Of a stretch of DNA of 64,000 nt, positions 25,777 through 39,574 are shown piece by piece. The stretch is taken from positions 24,761,930 through 24,825,929 of the forward strand of contig CM022672.1 in assembly GCA_012295275.1 (NCBI GenBank), in the 5' to 3' direction. This DNA is from Chrysomallon squamiferum (taxonomy: Eukaryota; Mollusca; Gastropoda; Neomphalida; Peltospiridae). The notes under the pieces are model-generated. The model did not search any database and had not been told where the DNA came from. It saw nothing but the letters and a program-made list of their open reading frames with translations. The first letter of the stretch is position 1; the number at the start of each line of letters is the position of its first letter. The position numbers and the translations under genes are program-made.

Positions 25777-26751
25777 TCATTGTTCCTCTTCGGCTGGTTC
25801 TGTATTTTCATATCGTTTTGTTAGTCGTTTAAAAGCACGTGATGATTTAAAAACTCCAATGGTGGGAATCAGAGATTGGTTTCTTGCTAAAGTAACATTT
25901 GATCTTAACTTCGCAGCAAGCTTCATCATTTTGTGCAAATCCTCCTTTGACTTTGTCTTACAAAAATCATCAAAGGCATTTTCAATCTTTCTCATATCTA
26001 CGGAAAACGTGGTGTACTGTTTTGCAACTAGAGGCGTTATGACCCTGCTTTTAGAGGAGCCAGATGATTCACTATATTCATCATAAGAAGGAACTTTACG
26101 ATTGAATTCTTTGATATCTTCAACAAAAGATCTGACTTTTTCAAGCAGGGGATCCTCTTCTTTCTCTGCTTCTTCGGGAATCGGTTTAGTTGGAAGCGAT
26201 ATGTATCGTTTCTCGCCTAACGATACCGGCTCCCTTTTGGAAGCTTTGTCTTGTTTTGGCTTTGATTTAGGTCTTGAAAGGCCTTCAAAGAACGCTTGCT
26301 TTTTGTCCTTTTTCTGGGAAATCGAAGGCAACCGATAGACTTTATCATCATCAATTTCTGTTATAAACACGCCTCTTGACCGTTTTCCAATATGCCTCAC
26401 TGGCGATGGAGTTTTAGATTTAATGGCTGGCGCTGATTTGGTCCTTTCCACCTCCGTGTCGGCCGTCTCTCTAGCCTCCATAGCGGACTGCACTCTTTGG
26501 TGGTGGAGTTCTTTTTTCCTGTTCATCAGTCTTTCTCTGTATCTTTCAGTCAGTCTCCGTTCCAGAGTGTAGTCCTTGATGTACGACTGAAGCTGTTTTT
26601 CAAAGAGGTCTCGGGCCTGTACGTATTTTGTGTGTAGTGTTTTATGTTTGTTGAGGAGCAGTTGACACTGGTTGGGTTTCAACATGACCTCCACATTCAT
26701 CGTGTGGTCCTGCCATGTCAGGTCCTTTGTCTTAAGAAGAAGGAGAGACAT
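25777..26751 (-). CDS. Uncharacterised basic coiled-coil protein, 324 aa
   Basis: A single uninterrupted frame of 324 codons encodes a Lys/Arg/Glu-rich protein. Residues about 25-100 are heptad-like and rich in Leu, Gln, Arg and Glu, suggesting a coiled coil. About 105-200 is low-complexity with Lys-Ser-Pro-type stretches (KTPSPVRHIGKRSRG), and the C-terminal third is again charged and helical. There is no signal peptide or membrane span. The start is supported because an in-frame stop lies 12 codons upstream and a good 3' splice site (TTTCAG, exon start 26796) places the ATG 45 bases into an exon. The gene therefore has an untranslated 5' exon and an intronless coding part. I do not recognise the family. 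Length, amino-acid balance and frame integrity make it a real gene in my judgement. Confidence 0.8.
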   Translation of the reverse strand: MSLLLLKTKDLTWQDHTMNVEVMLKPNQCQLLLNKHKTLHTKYVQARDLFEKQLQSYIKDYTLERRLTERYRERLMNRKKELHHQRVQSAMEARETADTEVERTKSAPAIKSKTPSPVRHIGKRSRGVFITEIDDDKVYRLPSISQKKDKKQAFFEGLSRPKSKPKQDKASKREPVSLGEKRYISLPTKPIPEEAEKEEDPLLEKVRSFVEDIKEFNRKVPSYDEYSESSGSSKSRVITPLVAKQYTTFSVDMRKIENAFDDFCKTKSKEDLHKMMKLAAKLRSNVTLARNQSLIPTIGVFKSSRAFKRLTKRYENTEPAEEEQ

Positions 26752-26796
26752 ATCGTTTTTTTCCTAGCACTGGTCGCCAGATATCTCTTATATGTT

Positions 26797-27042
26797 CTGA
26801 AATTACAAAAATAATCAATAGTATAAAAATAAAATTATATTTATGTCATTATCATTAAATATATTAACGAATTATTTTCTCAGAAAATCTAGTGTATGTG
26901 TGTGTTTCTATATATAGCTATACACACACAACCACACATACACACAAACAGCTCACAGAATAAAATTTAACTTTATAGTAACAAAACTAAATAAATAAAT
27001 ACGATAATTTTACATTGAATCCTTCCCCGAAACAAACAATAA

Positions 27043-27075
<33 letters not shown>

Positions 27076-28680
27076 CAACAAACACTTAACTAAACAAGAA
27101 CAACAAGAATAAAAAATAAGACAAGAAAAAAATAAAGAAATAAAGAAGAAATACAACCACTAACTTCCCAAAACGACACCAACAAAAAAATAAAAAAACT
27201 ACAAAAATTAAAAATTAAAAAATAAAAGAAACAAAAAAGCAACAAACAAACAAAAAAACAACAAAAACATATAATCAGCAAACAAGACAGTGTGATCTAC
27301 TTGTTTTATTGAAAATAATGAAAATATCCAAGCGTAGTGGACTGCTCGATACAGTTCTTTTCTTCTATTTTTTACTTTTTTTATTTTTACTTTTGTTTTA
27401 TTTTATTTTATTTTTTTGCACACATTACAAGTAATCGAAACCAGGAATCCGTGATAATATGTCTATTAAAGCTGATTAATGGTATTTATTGCATTTCAGA
27501 GAACAATAGATTTTTTATTTCAAGTTAAGAAAGCCCAAACAGAGACCAAGCACATCTGAGCAACATCGACCGAACTATGTGTTTTATGGGCGGTTTACGT
27601 GGAGGGGCAGTTAATGTTAATAATTAACATGGACTTGTGTCAGAGCCACTGAAAAAAAAAAAAAAAAAGAAGAAGCAGAAATAACAGTTACTAGTGAATA
27701 AAATAAACTGAATGATGTTGGTGGTGAAGGAAACAAAAACAATAGTTAACAATTTATTTTTATTTGTATTGTTTCATTTTCAAAACAAAACAAAAAATGA
27801 AATGAAAATAGCTAATAAAAATGTATAAATTCAACAGTAACAACTAAATATTCCCTCAAAACAATGACGGCGCAAAATAACAATTTCTTTTTTAATTAAA
27901 AAAAAAAAAAAAAAAAAAAAACCAACAACAAATTTATATATAAAAAGTGAAGAAAGTAAATAAAAAAAATATAATAAATAAATAAAAAAAAATGAAAATT
28001 TGTTATTATATTTTAACGTTGTTTTAGAAATCTACCGTGTTTAAATAATTTAGGCATCTGTTGTAATCGTTGTAAAAATAATTATTATTAATGGTTTCTT
28101 ATCCATTTATTTAAGTTAGAATGGAAAGCTGGTTTAATTATAGGGATGAACGGTTAGACAGATGAATCATAGATAGATAATTAAATATTAAATTATTTAG
28201 CAAAATTGACATTCACAAACAAACATACATCCACACATATATGCATACATATATACATACATATACACACACAGGCATATGCACACGAACATACATAAAT
28301 ACATACATACACACACACATAAATACAAACACAGACACAACATGCATGCATGCATGCATATATACAAACACAAACACATTCCTATATGCTTACAAAACAA
28401 AAACATCGATATATATTTTTTTAGTTGCTGTGGACTTTTCCAAATATTTACAAATAATTTATTCATGTATAACAGGGTGTCAGTTTCAAATTGATTAACT
28501 TTATCGATTCACATATTATGTAACATAGTAAATAACAAATTTAAAAAATAATGAAATTGTTAAGATTTGTATCTATTATTATCTTAATAAACAAAGTTTA
28601 TTCTCAAATTTTCTATTACAATGTTTACTAATGAACAGTTATTATTAAAAGACAGGTATAAAACTAATTCGTACAAGACA
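26797..28680. other. AT-rich spacer upstream of the 324-aa gene
   Basis: The first few hundred bases should hold the intron, untranslated exon and promoter of the 324-aa gene. The rest is A-rich, with A runs at 27050-27075, 27651-27668 and 27898-27920, and CATA-type repeats at about 28205-28370. No other coding sequence was recognised. Confidence 0.55.
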
Positions 28681-28860
28681 CGCATACCGGTGAATCGATA
28701 ATCAGACAGGTGCCGTCACTACGTTTTATCACTCTGAGGTATGGTTAATAAGTAATGAGGTGTTTTCCTAATTATTCGCCATGTAGTTAATCAATGTAGC
28801 GCAAGGGAAAGGTCGGCAGGAACACGCTCTGGCTGAACTTTCTCTACTTCAGTGGTCTTT
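28681..28860. other. Unique island (candidate regulatory element)
   Basis: A non-repetitive block between microsatellites. It contains homeodomain-type words (CTAATTATTCGCC and GTTAATCAATG). No exon was found. Confidence 0.3.
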
Positions 28861-28899
28861 CGTTATTCCTACTTCTCTGTTGTTTGTCTATATCTGTTT

Positions 28900-28923
28900 A
28901 TCAATTCTGTCTGTGTGTCTGTG

Positions 28924-28957
<34 letters not shown>

Positions 28958-28961
28958 TCTG

Positions 28962-28998
<37 letters not shown>

Positions 28999-29005
28999 TT
29001 ATCTA

Positions 29006-29036
<31 letters not shown>

Positions 29037-29044
29037 GTCTGTGA

Positions 29045-29076
<32 letters not shown>

Positions 29077-29422
29077 GTCTATCTGCCTGTCTGCCTGTCT
29101 GTCTGTCTGTGTCTATCTGTCTATCTATATATACATACACACATATATATATATATATATCTTTCTCTCTAGTTATGTATCAGTCTATCTGTCCGTTTAT
29201 CTATCTGTATGTGTATCTGTATCTTTAGTCTGTCTATCTGTCTCACTATCTCACTTTCTAAATTTATGTTGTCTGTCTATCTGTCTCTCCTTATATCTAT
29301 CTATCTGTTTGTCTGTTTGTCTCAGTATGTCTGTTTGCCTATCTGTCCATCTGTTTGTCTGTTACTTTCTATCAATCTATTAGTTTTCTTTCCTTATTTC
29401 TGTTTATGAATTCTCATTCTTT

Positions 29423-29508
<86 letters not shown>
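28900..29508. repeat. (TCTG)n/(TCTA)n array followed by (CT)n
   Basis: Interrupted TCTG/TCTA tetranucleotides run from about 28900 to 29380, with a TA patch near 29140-29160, and an uninterrupted CT run occupies about 29429-29508. Open frames here read Ser-Ile-Tyr-Leu repeats and are artefacts. Confidence 0.95.
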
Positions 29509-29512
<4 letters not shown>

Positions 29513-30297
29513 GTGTCTGTGTCTGTGTCTCTGACTGACTGTTTGTTCATACGTCAAATTTTCAAATTATAATATTAAATTATAATATTGCTATTACTTA
29601 CAACAATAATAACAATAATTATTAATTATTCTGTTTTTTAGGCCACTACCACTTGTTTTTGCTTCATCTTTAAATAATGATGAACTTACATAAATATTCC
29701 TTTACTAACACCACCTCAACACTTTTTATCATTAACTCCCAGATTTATTTTTCTACAAGCATGATACGAAAGTGGAAACCTACTCCACATCAAAGTGGAT
29801 TATTCATATCGATAACCAATAAGGGATCTTTTACAACTTTCCCCAGATATATACCCCTGCTCACTCATTTATTGGCTACATATTATTAGGTAATATTTTC
29901 TATTTAAGATACATTTATGTTGTGTTAAAATCGTTTACAGGATTATTATTATTATTATAATTTTTTGGCTCTACCATTGTTATTCTTCTCAATATTATAA
30001 TAATAGTCTTTAATACCTAAATAAAATTAACATACGCATTAATCATCATATTAATGTTTTTTATTGCTACTGTTTTTTTCAAGATCATTCAAGAAAGATA
30101 TATAAATGAAAAGACTCTGTTTCTCAATTGTATCATCAAAGATTTTACATACATTCAGTACCACAGTATGCAGGATTTAATTTTAAATAAGACAGTGTAG
30201 ACATTTTGTTTACAAGGTGAACGATATAAATAACTAATTTTACAAATTACTAATAACTGAAATTTGTTTCATTGTAATACGCTCTGTTTACGTACAT
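29509..30297. other. AT-rich spacer
   Basis: No gene, RNA or notable repeat was recognised. A 70-codon plus-strand frame near 29677-29889 has no splice context or family resemblance. Confidence 0.6.
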
Positions 30298-30537
30298 ACA
30301 TGCTTCTTTAACACGTACACATACATACATACATACATATAGACACACATACACATGAACATACATATGAACATACATATAAACATATATACATCATACA
30401 TACATATAGATATACTGACATATACATTATACATACATATATACACACACACATACATACATTCATACATACATATATATATATACATACATACATATAT
30501 ACATACATACATACATATACGTGTATATATATATATA
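30298..30537. repeat. (ATAC)n/(TA)n compound microsatellite
   Basis: Interrupted CATA/ATAC repeats with TA patches. Confidence 0.93.
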
Positions 30538-30899
30538 TAACTGTTATAATACATAATCCAAGCAATCAAATTTGTTTTTTTACACTTAAATATCTTAATG
30601 ATTATCACTCTTACACTAAGGCAAAATAAATTGTTGGATTTTTTTCATAGAAAAAATACTCATCTGACCTAACAATGTTTATATAAATACAAAATCCTTA
30701 AACACAACTGATTTTGTTATTCCAGTATTAAAATGAAAAACATGTAGTTCTATTTTACACATTTCTGCACTAACATTTTACACACAGTAACCAAATATTC
30801 ATCAGCTGCGTTATCGTAATCACCAAAGTTCTGATTATCTAATTTAAACAAACTATTTTAGACTCGCAATTAAATTATTTTTATCAAAACATAATTTCA

Positions 30900-31130
30900 C
30901 CAGTTACAAAATACTCACTGTCGTGTTGTCAAAACCTCCGAGTTTCAGTTATCTTGGAAAACAATTTTTCGCGTGCATATGGCGTGGATTAGTACTGCGA
31001 AGATTACGAGGTGTGTTGTCAGGGATTAGTTATGGTAAAGCACCAAACACGAGCTTCCGTGACTCTTCGTTAAAGCGTGCAGTCACCGAAACAAGTAAAA
31101 AAAAAAAAAAAAAAAAAAAGCTCCTTGCCC
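30900..31130. other. Unique island (candidate regulatory element)
   Basis: Non-repetitive CG-containing sequence that ends at a 21-bp A run at about 31097-31119. An 83-codon plus-strand frame crosses it and runs into poly-Lys at the A tract, so it is not convincing as a gene. Confidence 0.3.
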
Positions 31131-32530
31131 AACGAGTCAACGGTATTAATCAATGCATTTGCCTAACTGGCTAACTCGTTCACCTCTCTCTGTGTTTATG
31201 TGTATGTGAGCATAATAGAAGTATGGCAATTGTTACTTGGATTTGGATGTGACTTTGTTTTGCAGAATATCAATTTACCCTCCGGTCGATCTGCTTGTTA
31301 AGATAAAGGTAACGCTGATCGGTTCGCTAAATTCGTAAAGAAATACGTTGTGCGGAGATTACCGTTTTGATACTGTGAAGTATTGTACAGAAAAAAAACG
31401 TGTTTTAATAGGCGTATAAAATTACACGTTTTAATATTACGTTTTAAATATATATATATATATGTGTGTGTGTAAATCGTTAAAATATTTAAAATGTAAT
31501 ATATATAAGTGTGTGTGTGGGTGGGTGTGTGTGGACGATCTTAGTTGTCTAAAGTCAATCCACATGAAAATTATATTTTTTCACAGCTGTGGAAATTTAA
31601 TCGAATTCTGTCATTCGCAAATAGAACAGATGCTTTTATTTTTTTTTACCATTCTACTTTTAAACTTGACAAAAATGTTTTTTTTATTATTTAATCAAAA
31701 AACCCACAAATATTAATAAAATAAAGAAGTAGAAGAACCACCACCACCAACAACAACAACAATAACGATGATGATAATGATAATGATGAAGATAATGATT
31801 ACAACAATTTCTACCGAAACTGTTTGTCTCTAACAAAGATCTATACAGACTGAACTGTGTTGTATTAACTGAAACTCTTACTGGGTAAACAACTAATCCC
31901 AACACACGAGCTGGTCAGTAAATGCTAAATAAATGGTTCTGTTGGAAGTGTGGATTATCTTGCCAGTTCACTCTGTAGCGTTAAGTAGTAACTTGTATTC
32001 ATAGGAAAACACAACACAAGTTTCCTTTTAATAAATAATTAAGAGAGCAAACGACTTTTTTTTAATGATTTTGTTCAGTAAGGTTCAGTTGTAAATAATA
32101 AGTTAATTAAAATAAAACAACAACAAAAACAATTAAAAAAACAACAACTTATAAAGCAAAAACAAACAAATCCCACCTCACAAAAATATAGCCAAAAAAT
32201 AAAAAAATAAAAAAAAAAAAAATAAAAAAATCATAAAATAAAATAAAAAATCATAATAAATAACAATAATAATAATAAAAAAATATATATGAAAATAAAA
32301 ATAAAAATAATAATAATAAAACAGAACACATACGCACACACATATACACACAAAACAATAATCTTAACACTTGTATAAGCTATATTACAGTACCCTTTCC
32401 ACTCCTACGGATACAATTTTTGCATACAACAACAAATTTATATATTAATAAATTAATAAATTTGGATATTTACGCTTACTCTTCACTGTGAAAAACTGAG
32501 CTCAGTTATTTTTTTTTTTAAATAAGTGAG
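31131..32530. other. AT-rich spacer downstream of locus C
   Basis: AT-rich sequence with A-rich low complexity at about 32100-32340. I looked here for the second sushi-like and tail exons expected for locus C and saw none. Confidence 0.55.
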
Positions 32531-33634
<1,104 letters not shown>

Positions 33635-33639
33635 CTGTA

Positions 33640-35201
33640 AAAATAGAGATGGGATTTAGAGAGAGAGAATAAGTAGTTTCAAAGACAGATACCCCGCAGT
33701 GAACATAAAGGCACTTCTAGATGTAAATAACATATATAAACCAGATAGAAACCCATAAAAAAAGAAATTAATTTTAGTCCTAAGTATCGTGCTGCTGATA
33801 AGAACCACAAATGCCAGAACAGTCTGTTCATTGTTTTAAAGATATTAAATAACTTTATCATCAGTTATCTCAAAAACATTTTTTTTTTTTTATACCATGG
33901 CTGATTGTAAACTGTTCATATACATTGTTTAATTATAATGGTTTAACGTGTACCTTAGTGAGATATAAAAAACTTGTCATCCCTACCCAAGAAAAAATTA
34001 ACTAATAACTTTGAAGTATAAAGAATGGCATTGATACGCTTTAAGATTCGTATGTTTTACAAAAACCAGAATCGCATCTTCTCCCATCCCAGCCTGGATA
34101 TCACACACAGGGTTTGTCAGGGTCAGAAGACGAGAATCTTGCATCGTCAACATATTTCATTACACATTTGTTTTACTTTCTGTCTTTGTTCCGTCTCAGT
34201 CCTCAAAATAATATTTATGATTGACATAAATAGTCACGAGTTATCTCCCTGGACGGAGAATAATGGCGTAATAAATATATTAATGTAACATAACATTCAA
34301 TGTGTTCGCAAATCGGTACTAAATATTATCACTTAGTATTTGAAATTTGATGCTGCTTACTGTATCCATTTCTAATTTATTTTCTTCTATTTTTTGTTTG
34401 TTTGTGGCGTCACAAGTAACAAGGCAGAAAATATTTTCATTAGTGCCTGTTTGAACACGACTTTTGAGTCTTTGCCAACTCCGATTTCATACATTAATCT
34501 TTACAATGTATAATAAACCAGGCAAAAATCCTTTGTGTGTACTTATACCAGTTATTTATTGCTCCACTGTTATGTAATTTGGGATACTGTCTTTAACTTA
34601 AGCTGTATCTTTGGAGAGACGTGTGCATAACCTTACAACGTTTTATTTATTTTCCAGTTACGGTTTTGTTTGTTTTAGCGGCAAGACAACAGCAACGACA
34701 AAATATAAAAAGCACACCAACAGCATAACTGCAAAAATAACAACAACTGCTACAACAACAACAGCGACAACAACAATAATAATATGTCAATAAAATGACA
34801 AATTCGTGACAGTGGATGGAGGAAACTTTTTTAACTTCGATGTTGACGCAATTTAGAGTAAAGCTGTATTGTTAAACTGTGTCTGTAAAGACTTTATATT
34901 TTTATTTCATTGTTTGTTTCTTCTTATTCTTATTAAGTATGTAAATAAATAAATAACTGTAATGAAAAACTACAACGAAAACAAAACAAAACAAAAAAAG
35001 ATTATTTTTCTAAAATATTTAATTATTAAATTTTCTTCTTCATTTCAGTAAATAAACTGGAATATCCGTATCGAATCTCAAAGCATAAACTTACAATTTT
35101 ATTAATGGATAAATATGATATTTTAATTTAACATCTATTAAAAACAAATCACTGGTTATATTCATTAATCAGTCTGCACACTGGTGTTATAAAGAAACAC
35201 A
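33640..35201. other. Spacer between locus C and gene B
   Basis: This stretch should contain any 5' exons of locus C, but I could not align any part of it with the TSP1-like exon of A or B. A small minus-strand frame near 33780-33840 has a hydrophobic start but no supporting context. AC-rich repeats occur near 34690-34780. Confidence 0.5.
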
Positions 35202-36163
35202 TCACTGACTGCACTGAACAGCCACGTTGTCAGAAACACACTCCTCTTTGTACTTCTCACACAGGTAACTGAATTTAGACTGTTTGAGTTTCTCCACGTA
35301 TGTCGACTGCATTCGACTCAAATCGCTGGAACAATCCTTGTATGCATATTCACCATCTACTCTACCTCCAGGAAGCGGTTGGTCTAATAATAATAACAAA
35401 AATAATTTGTAATCGGATTCGTGATAATTTTTATACCAGTTACAGGTCAGTACTGAATTGTATTATAATTTTTATATTCAGATTATTTGTTGCTGATATA
35501 TAAATATAGCTCTGCAAAATGAATTTACAATATTTAATTCTGTTGCCAAAAGTACTTTTCTTTCAGGACACAGTCGTGTAGCATTCAAGCAGTGACATAA
35601 CAGAGTGATCTAAAAAATAGAAATAAAATAAAATCTCGAAGTATGTTTTATACCTAGACATTTTGGGAGTGGGCCAGAAGGGATCCAGGCACCGTGAGCT
35701 CCACAAACCCACCACTGACGATGATCATAACCAAACTGAAGTGAGTTGTCTTGAGAACAGAACACCAGACACAAGTTGGCCATGTCTGTCTTCCACCCGT
35801 TACACACTTTAGCACCCTTTACTGGAACTTCCAGCTCGGGACAAGGTGTCGCTGTCGTGTAAAATAACATTTATGAATATTATTCCTTCTTATAATGCAA
35901 ACCCCAACTGCCGTTAACAAATAAGAAAAAAACAACAACAACAAACAAGAAAATAATCCCCCCACTAAAAACAAAGTAATAAAAACAAAAAAAAAAAATA
36001 AAAGTCCGCAAAACATGAGATAGAATTATAAAAAGAAAGAATTAAGAAAGAAAACAAATTAAGATGAAACCAAGAAAAAAAAAAAAAAACAAAATATTAA
36101 AACATTAGCAAAAAAAACAAATCGAATAAAATAACATTAATATAAAGTGTCTGTGTGTATACG

Positions 36164-36196
<33 letters not shown>

Positions 36197-36670
36197 GCGC
36201 GCGCATACATATGTTTATATATAAAATAAACAAACAAGACAAACCGTTTAAAACAGATAAACGAACAAGATACTCCCGTCTTAAAACAAATAAAATAAAT
36301 AAAACTGTTACTTTGACGAACTTACGTCTAACAGAGATTACAAATTTGCATTCTGACTGAAGTCCATTGAAGCTTTTCGTGGCCACGTACTGCACGGTGA
36401 AATCACCCCAAGGAAACTCAGACTTGTTTTTCAGATAGTTACTTGTAGTAGTGACCTCGTGACCCAGAGGATCCGAGGTTTGGGGAACGTCCCAAGTTAC
36501 GTTCAGGGTGGGGCCTGTAGCGTTAGCAGTAAAACTTTTCGGACATGTTGTGAAGACTGGAGGTTGAATGTCTTGAAGAGAAAACATAAAGGAAGGTACT
36601 TTTTATTTGTAAAACATAAAATAATTATATCTGATTAGGTTTGTGTCTGTGTTTATAGTGTGTTTGTGTG

Positions 36671-36727
<57 letters not shown>

Positions 36728-37195
36728 ATGGTAAAAACCCAGTTATAAATAAATAATAAAAAAAAATATATAAATAAATAAATAAAATAAAATAAATGCA
36801 CCACAAATGTATTGTTTCTAAACATGTAACTCACCATTTTCACAGTTAACTCCACTGAATTCTTTTGGACATTTACACGTGTATTCATCAAGACCATCTA
36901 TACACGTACCCGAGTTCTGACATGGGTTGCTGGCGCACGTGTTGACAACTGTAAAATATTACATCATTCTGAAAACATCCACCCAGACACCCACCCATCT
37001 CCTATCTATCTATCTATCTGTTCAGTCAATTTTTCTCCCTTTATCTATCTCTTGATCGGTCCATCTATCTATTAATCAGTCTTGTCTATCTAGCTATCTG
37101 TCTATCTATGTATCTCTTTATTTTATATTTATATTTATATTATAAATGTTTAAAATTTATTTGTTAACTTTTATAGTATTTACATAAACATAACA

Positions 37196-37274
<79 letters not shown>

Positions 37275-37540
37275 ATAATTAGATCTTGGAACAGCTTGGT
37301 TCTTTAACAATTAAAATAAATGAGAGAGAAAAAATAAAACACAGTTTACGCTTACATATACATCTGGGTTTTTCTCCGCTCCAGATTCCAGTGTCTTGAC
37401 ATACTTGTTGACTATATCCACTCATATTGTAGTACTGGTTACACGAATATGTGACGATATCGCCGTAGTTGTAGCTGTTTCCGATAACTTGGCCGTTGGT
37501 TATAGTTCCTGGCGATCCGCACGTGACAACTATTTTATGA

Positions 37541-37572
<32 letters not shown>

Positions 37573-38954
37573 CACACACACATACATACACACATACACA
37601 ACTGATCACGTAAATAACGAGAAAGATAATTAGGACTGAACTTTGGAAACATTAACGTTATTTATCCTAAACACTAATAAAACAGTTTACTTTTATCAGC
37701 GTTGAATTTATCCTTGTAATCTGAGACAAATATCTTGACATTTGTTAAAATAAAAACTCATTCAACATTTGTTTTTATTTAAAGATTCCATTTAAATCGC
37801 ACTCCGTCAGTGTCGTATATAAAAAAATATCTGTTATTATTTTAAACGATAAACTTTACTTCTGTCACAACATCTGCCTTTCCATCCTCGGTTGCATTTG
37901 CACGGGTAACCTGCCGAGTATACACCATTGTTACATACTTTATTGCAGGTTTGATATTCGACCGCCATGTCGGTGCTGGCACAGTCTTGAAATATTTCGC
38001 AACCCGCTTTGTTATAGAGCCAGACCGATCTGATTCGATTCTGTCTACCGTAACATCTGCTCGTGCATTCTGACCAAGATTCCCAAGTATCCCAGTAACA
38101 TCCACAATAATCCCATTTAGACGAGCGAGGTGCTTCAGTAAACTCCGGGCAAAAGACGAAAATCAGGCAGATCAGCAGACATCCAAGGAGAACATTCTGT
38201 TTGTTCAAATCAGTTATAAATTATATTAAACTGAATTACATAAGAAAAGATAAGAAACGATAAGATAAGATAAGATAAGACTGGATTAGATTCGATTAAA
38301 TTAGATCAGAACACACACAGGCAAACATACAGATGGATGGAAGGATAGATTGATAGACAGTTAAAAGTGTGAAATGATAGATATAAAATTCGAAAAAGAA
38401 CAAAGAAAAGAAATAAAGAAAAATATTTCATGAAAAAGGAAACAAATAATAAAATGAACAAAAATATATAAATAGAGAAACAAAGACAACTGATTAATTA
38501 ATTAATAGTTACGTGGTAAACTCATTGCTATGACTACTCCTACTACTACTAGTACAAAACAACGATAACAACAACTACTACTACTATAATTATTTCTACT
38601 ATTACTTTAACTGCTACTGCTGTTGCCATTACTATTATTATTACTGGTGTTACTGCTGCTGTTATCAGAATCTCTGGTACTACTGCTACTGCTATCTGTA
38701 TCTCTTAAAATACTGGTTTTACTGCTGCTGCTATCTCTAGATACTGCTGCTGTTGCTGCTGCTACTATCTGTTTCTCTGATATTACTGGTGTTACTGCTG
38801 CTGTTTTCAGTATCTCGGGTACTACTCCTGTTACCTTTGCTGCTATCAGAATTTCTGATACTACTGCTATAAGTATTTCTGATACTATAACTGTTACTGC
38901 TGCTGCTATCAATATATCTGATACTACTACCTTGTGTGTGTTTGTGTCTGTCTG

Positions 38955-39027
<73 letters not shown>

Positions 39028-39574
39028 ATATATTGTATACTGGTGATACGTGACAATATCGCCATATTTGTATCTGTTTCCGAAAACAACTGGTTGCTGA
39101 GTTAAATAAGATATGAGCTTACTCCTCCGAAGGATTATAAAACGAGGATTATAAAGCTAGTCAAGAATGGATTATAAATTACTTCTAAACTAGTTCAAGT
39201 CCAGTTATTCGTTTCGAATCCCCTTTTTATTAAACATACTACCTGAGAGACAAAAAATACTTCCTTGTCTGCAGTGAGTCGTTTCAAATAATACATTGAT
39301 ATTGTAGGAATATATCAAGTATTTCTACTACTACTACTACTATACTAATACTGTTGCTGCTACTACTTCGACTACTGCGTGTAGTAATACTGCTAATACT
39401 ACTAATATAACTACAACTAGTGCTTTCTTCAGTATTAAAATTTAATTGGAGAGGTTATGTCAAATATTAATTCACTAAAAACTCCCAGTTATTCTTAATA
39501 CGATAATGAATATATAATTAAAGAACTGTATTAAATATAATAATAATAATAGCAATAAAAATATTTCGTACCAT
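35202..39574 (-). CDS. Gene B: secreted TSP1-like/sushi/EGF/HYR/sushi protein
   Basis: Six exons are firm: 38196-37860, 37529-37356, 36948-36835, 36571-36326, 35851-35654 and 35383-35202 (stop 35204-35202). All internal junctions are GT-AG and phase 1, and the lengths of the last five match gene A exactly (174, 114, 246, 198, 182). The first exon is tentative: an ATG followed directly by a GTACGA donor at 39574-39572, which would give 417 aa. Domains in order are a hydrophobic signal peptide, a cysteine module with [11 protein letters not shown] (thrombospondin type-1-like) and a C-terminal EGF-like GWKGRCCD, then sushi (about 114-171), EGF (172-209), HYR (210-291), a second sushi-like unit (292-357) and a four-cysteine tail. 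HYR plus sushi plus EGF is typical of SVEP1-like or complement-like extracellular proteins. A role in recognition or immunity is inference. Confidence 0.85.
36664..36726. repeat. (TG)n microsatellite in gene B intron
   Basis: A TG run in the intron between the EGF and HYR exons. Confidence 0.95.
37199..37271. repeat. (CT)n microsatellite in gene B intron 3
   Basis: An uninterrupted CT run of 73 bases about 85 bases downstream (in transcript sense) of the sushi exon. TCTA-type repeats at about 36995-37110 share this intron. Confidence 0.97.
38215..39034. repeat. Intron 1 of gene B: tri- and tetranucleotide repeats
   Basis: The intron holds GATAA repeats (about 38250-38280), an interrupted TAC/TGC trinucleotide region (about 38530-38930) and a long (TATC)n run (about 38947-39026). 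The Ala/Ser/Thr/Val-rich frames through the trinucleotide region look protein-like only because of the repeat period. Confidence 0.9.
39035..39100 (-). pseudogene. Fossil sushi exon fragment in intron 1 of gene B
   Basis: Read on the minus strand, about 60 bases translate to [15 protein letters not shown]-like sequence. This matches the [17 protein letters not shown] segment of the gene B sushi exon with a six-base deletion that removes the Ser-Cys pair. The fragment stops at the (TATC)n microsatellite on its left. It has no splice sites and is a dead remnant of a further copy. Confidence 0.7.

Noticed and set aside
25859-26338. Plus-strand frames opposite the 324-aa gene
   Set aside because: They are antisense shadows of the long minus-strand frame.
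28852-29409. Ser-Ile-Tyr-Leu-Cys repeat proteins resembling membrane proteins
   Set aside because: They are TCTA/TCTG microsatellite translations in all frames, also at 46673-47051 and 38623-39105.
38947-39026. CRISPR-like or satellite array
   Set aside because: The period is four bases with no spacers; it is an ordinary microsatellite, as are all the regular arrays in the window apart from the degenerate minisatellite.
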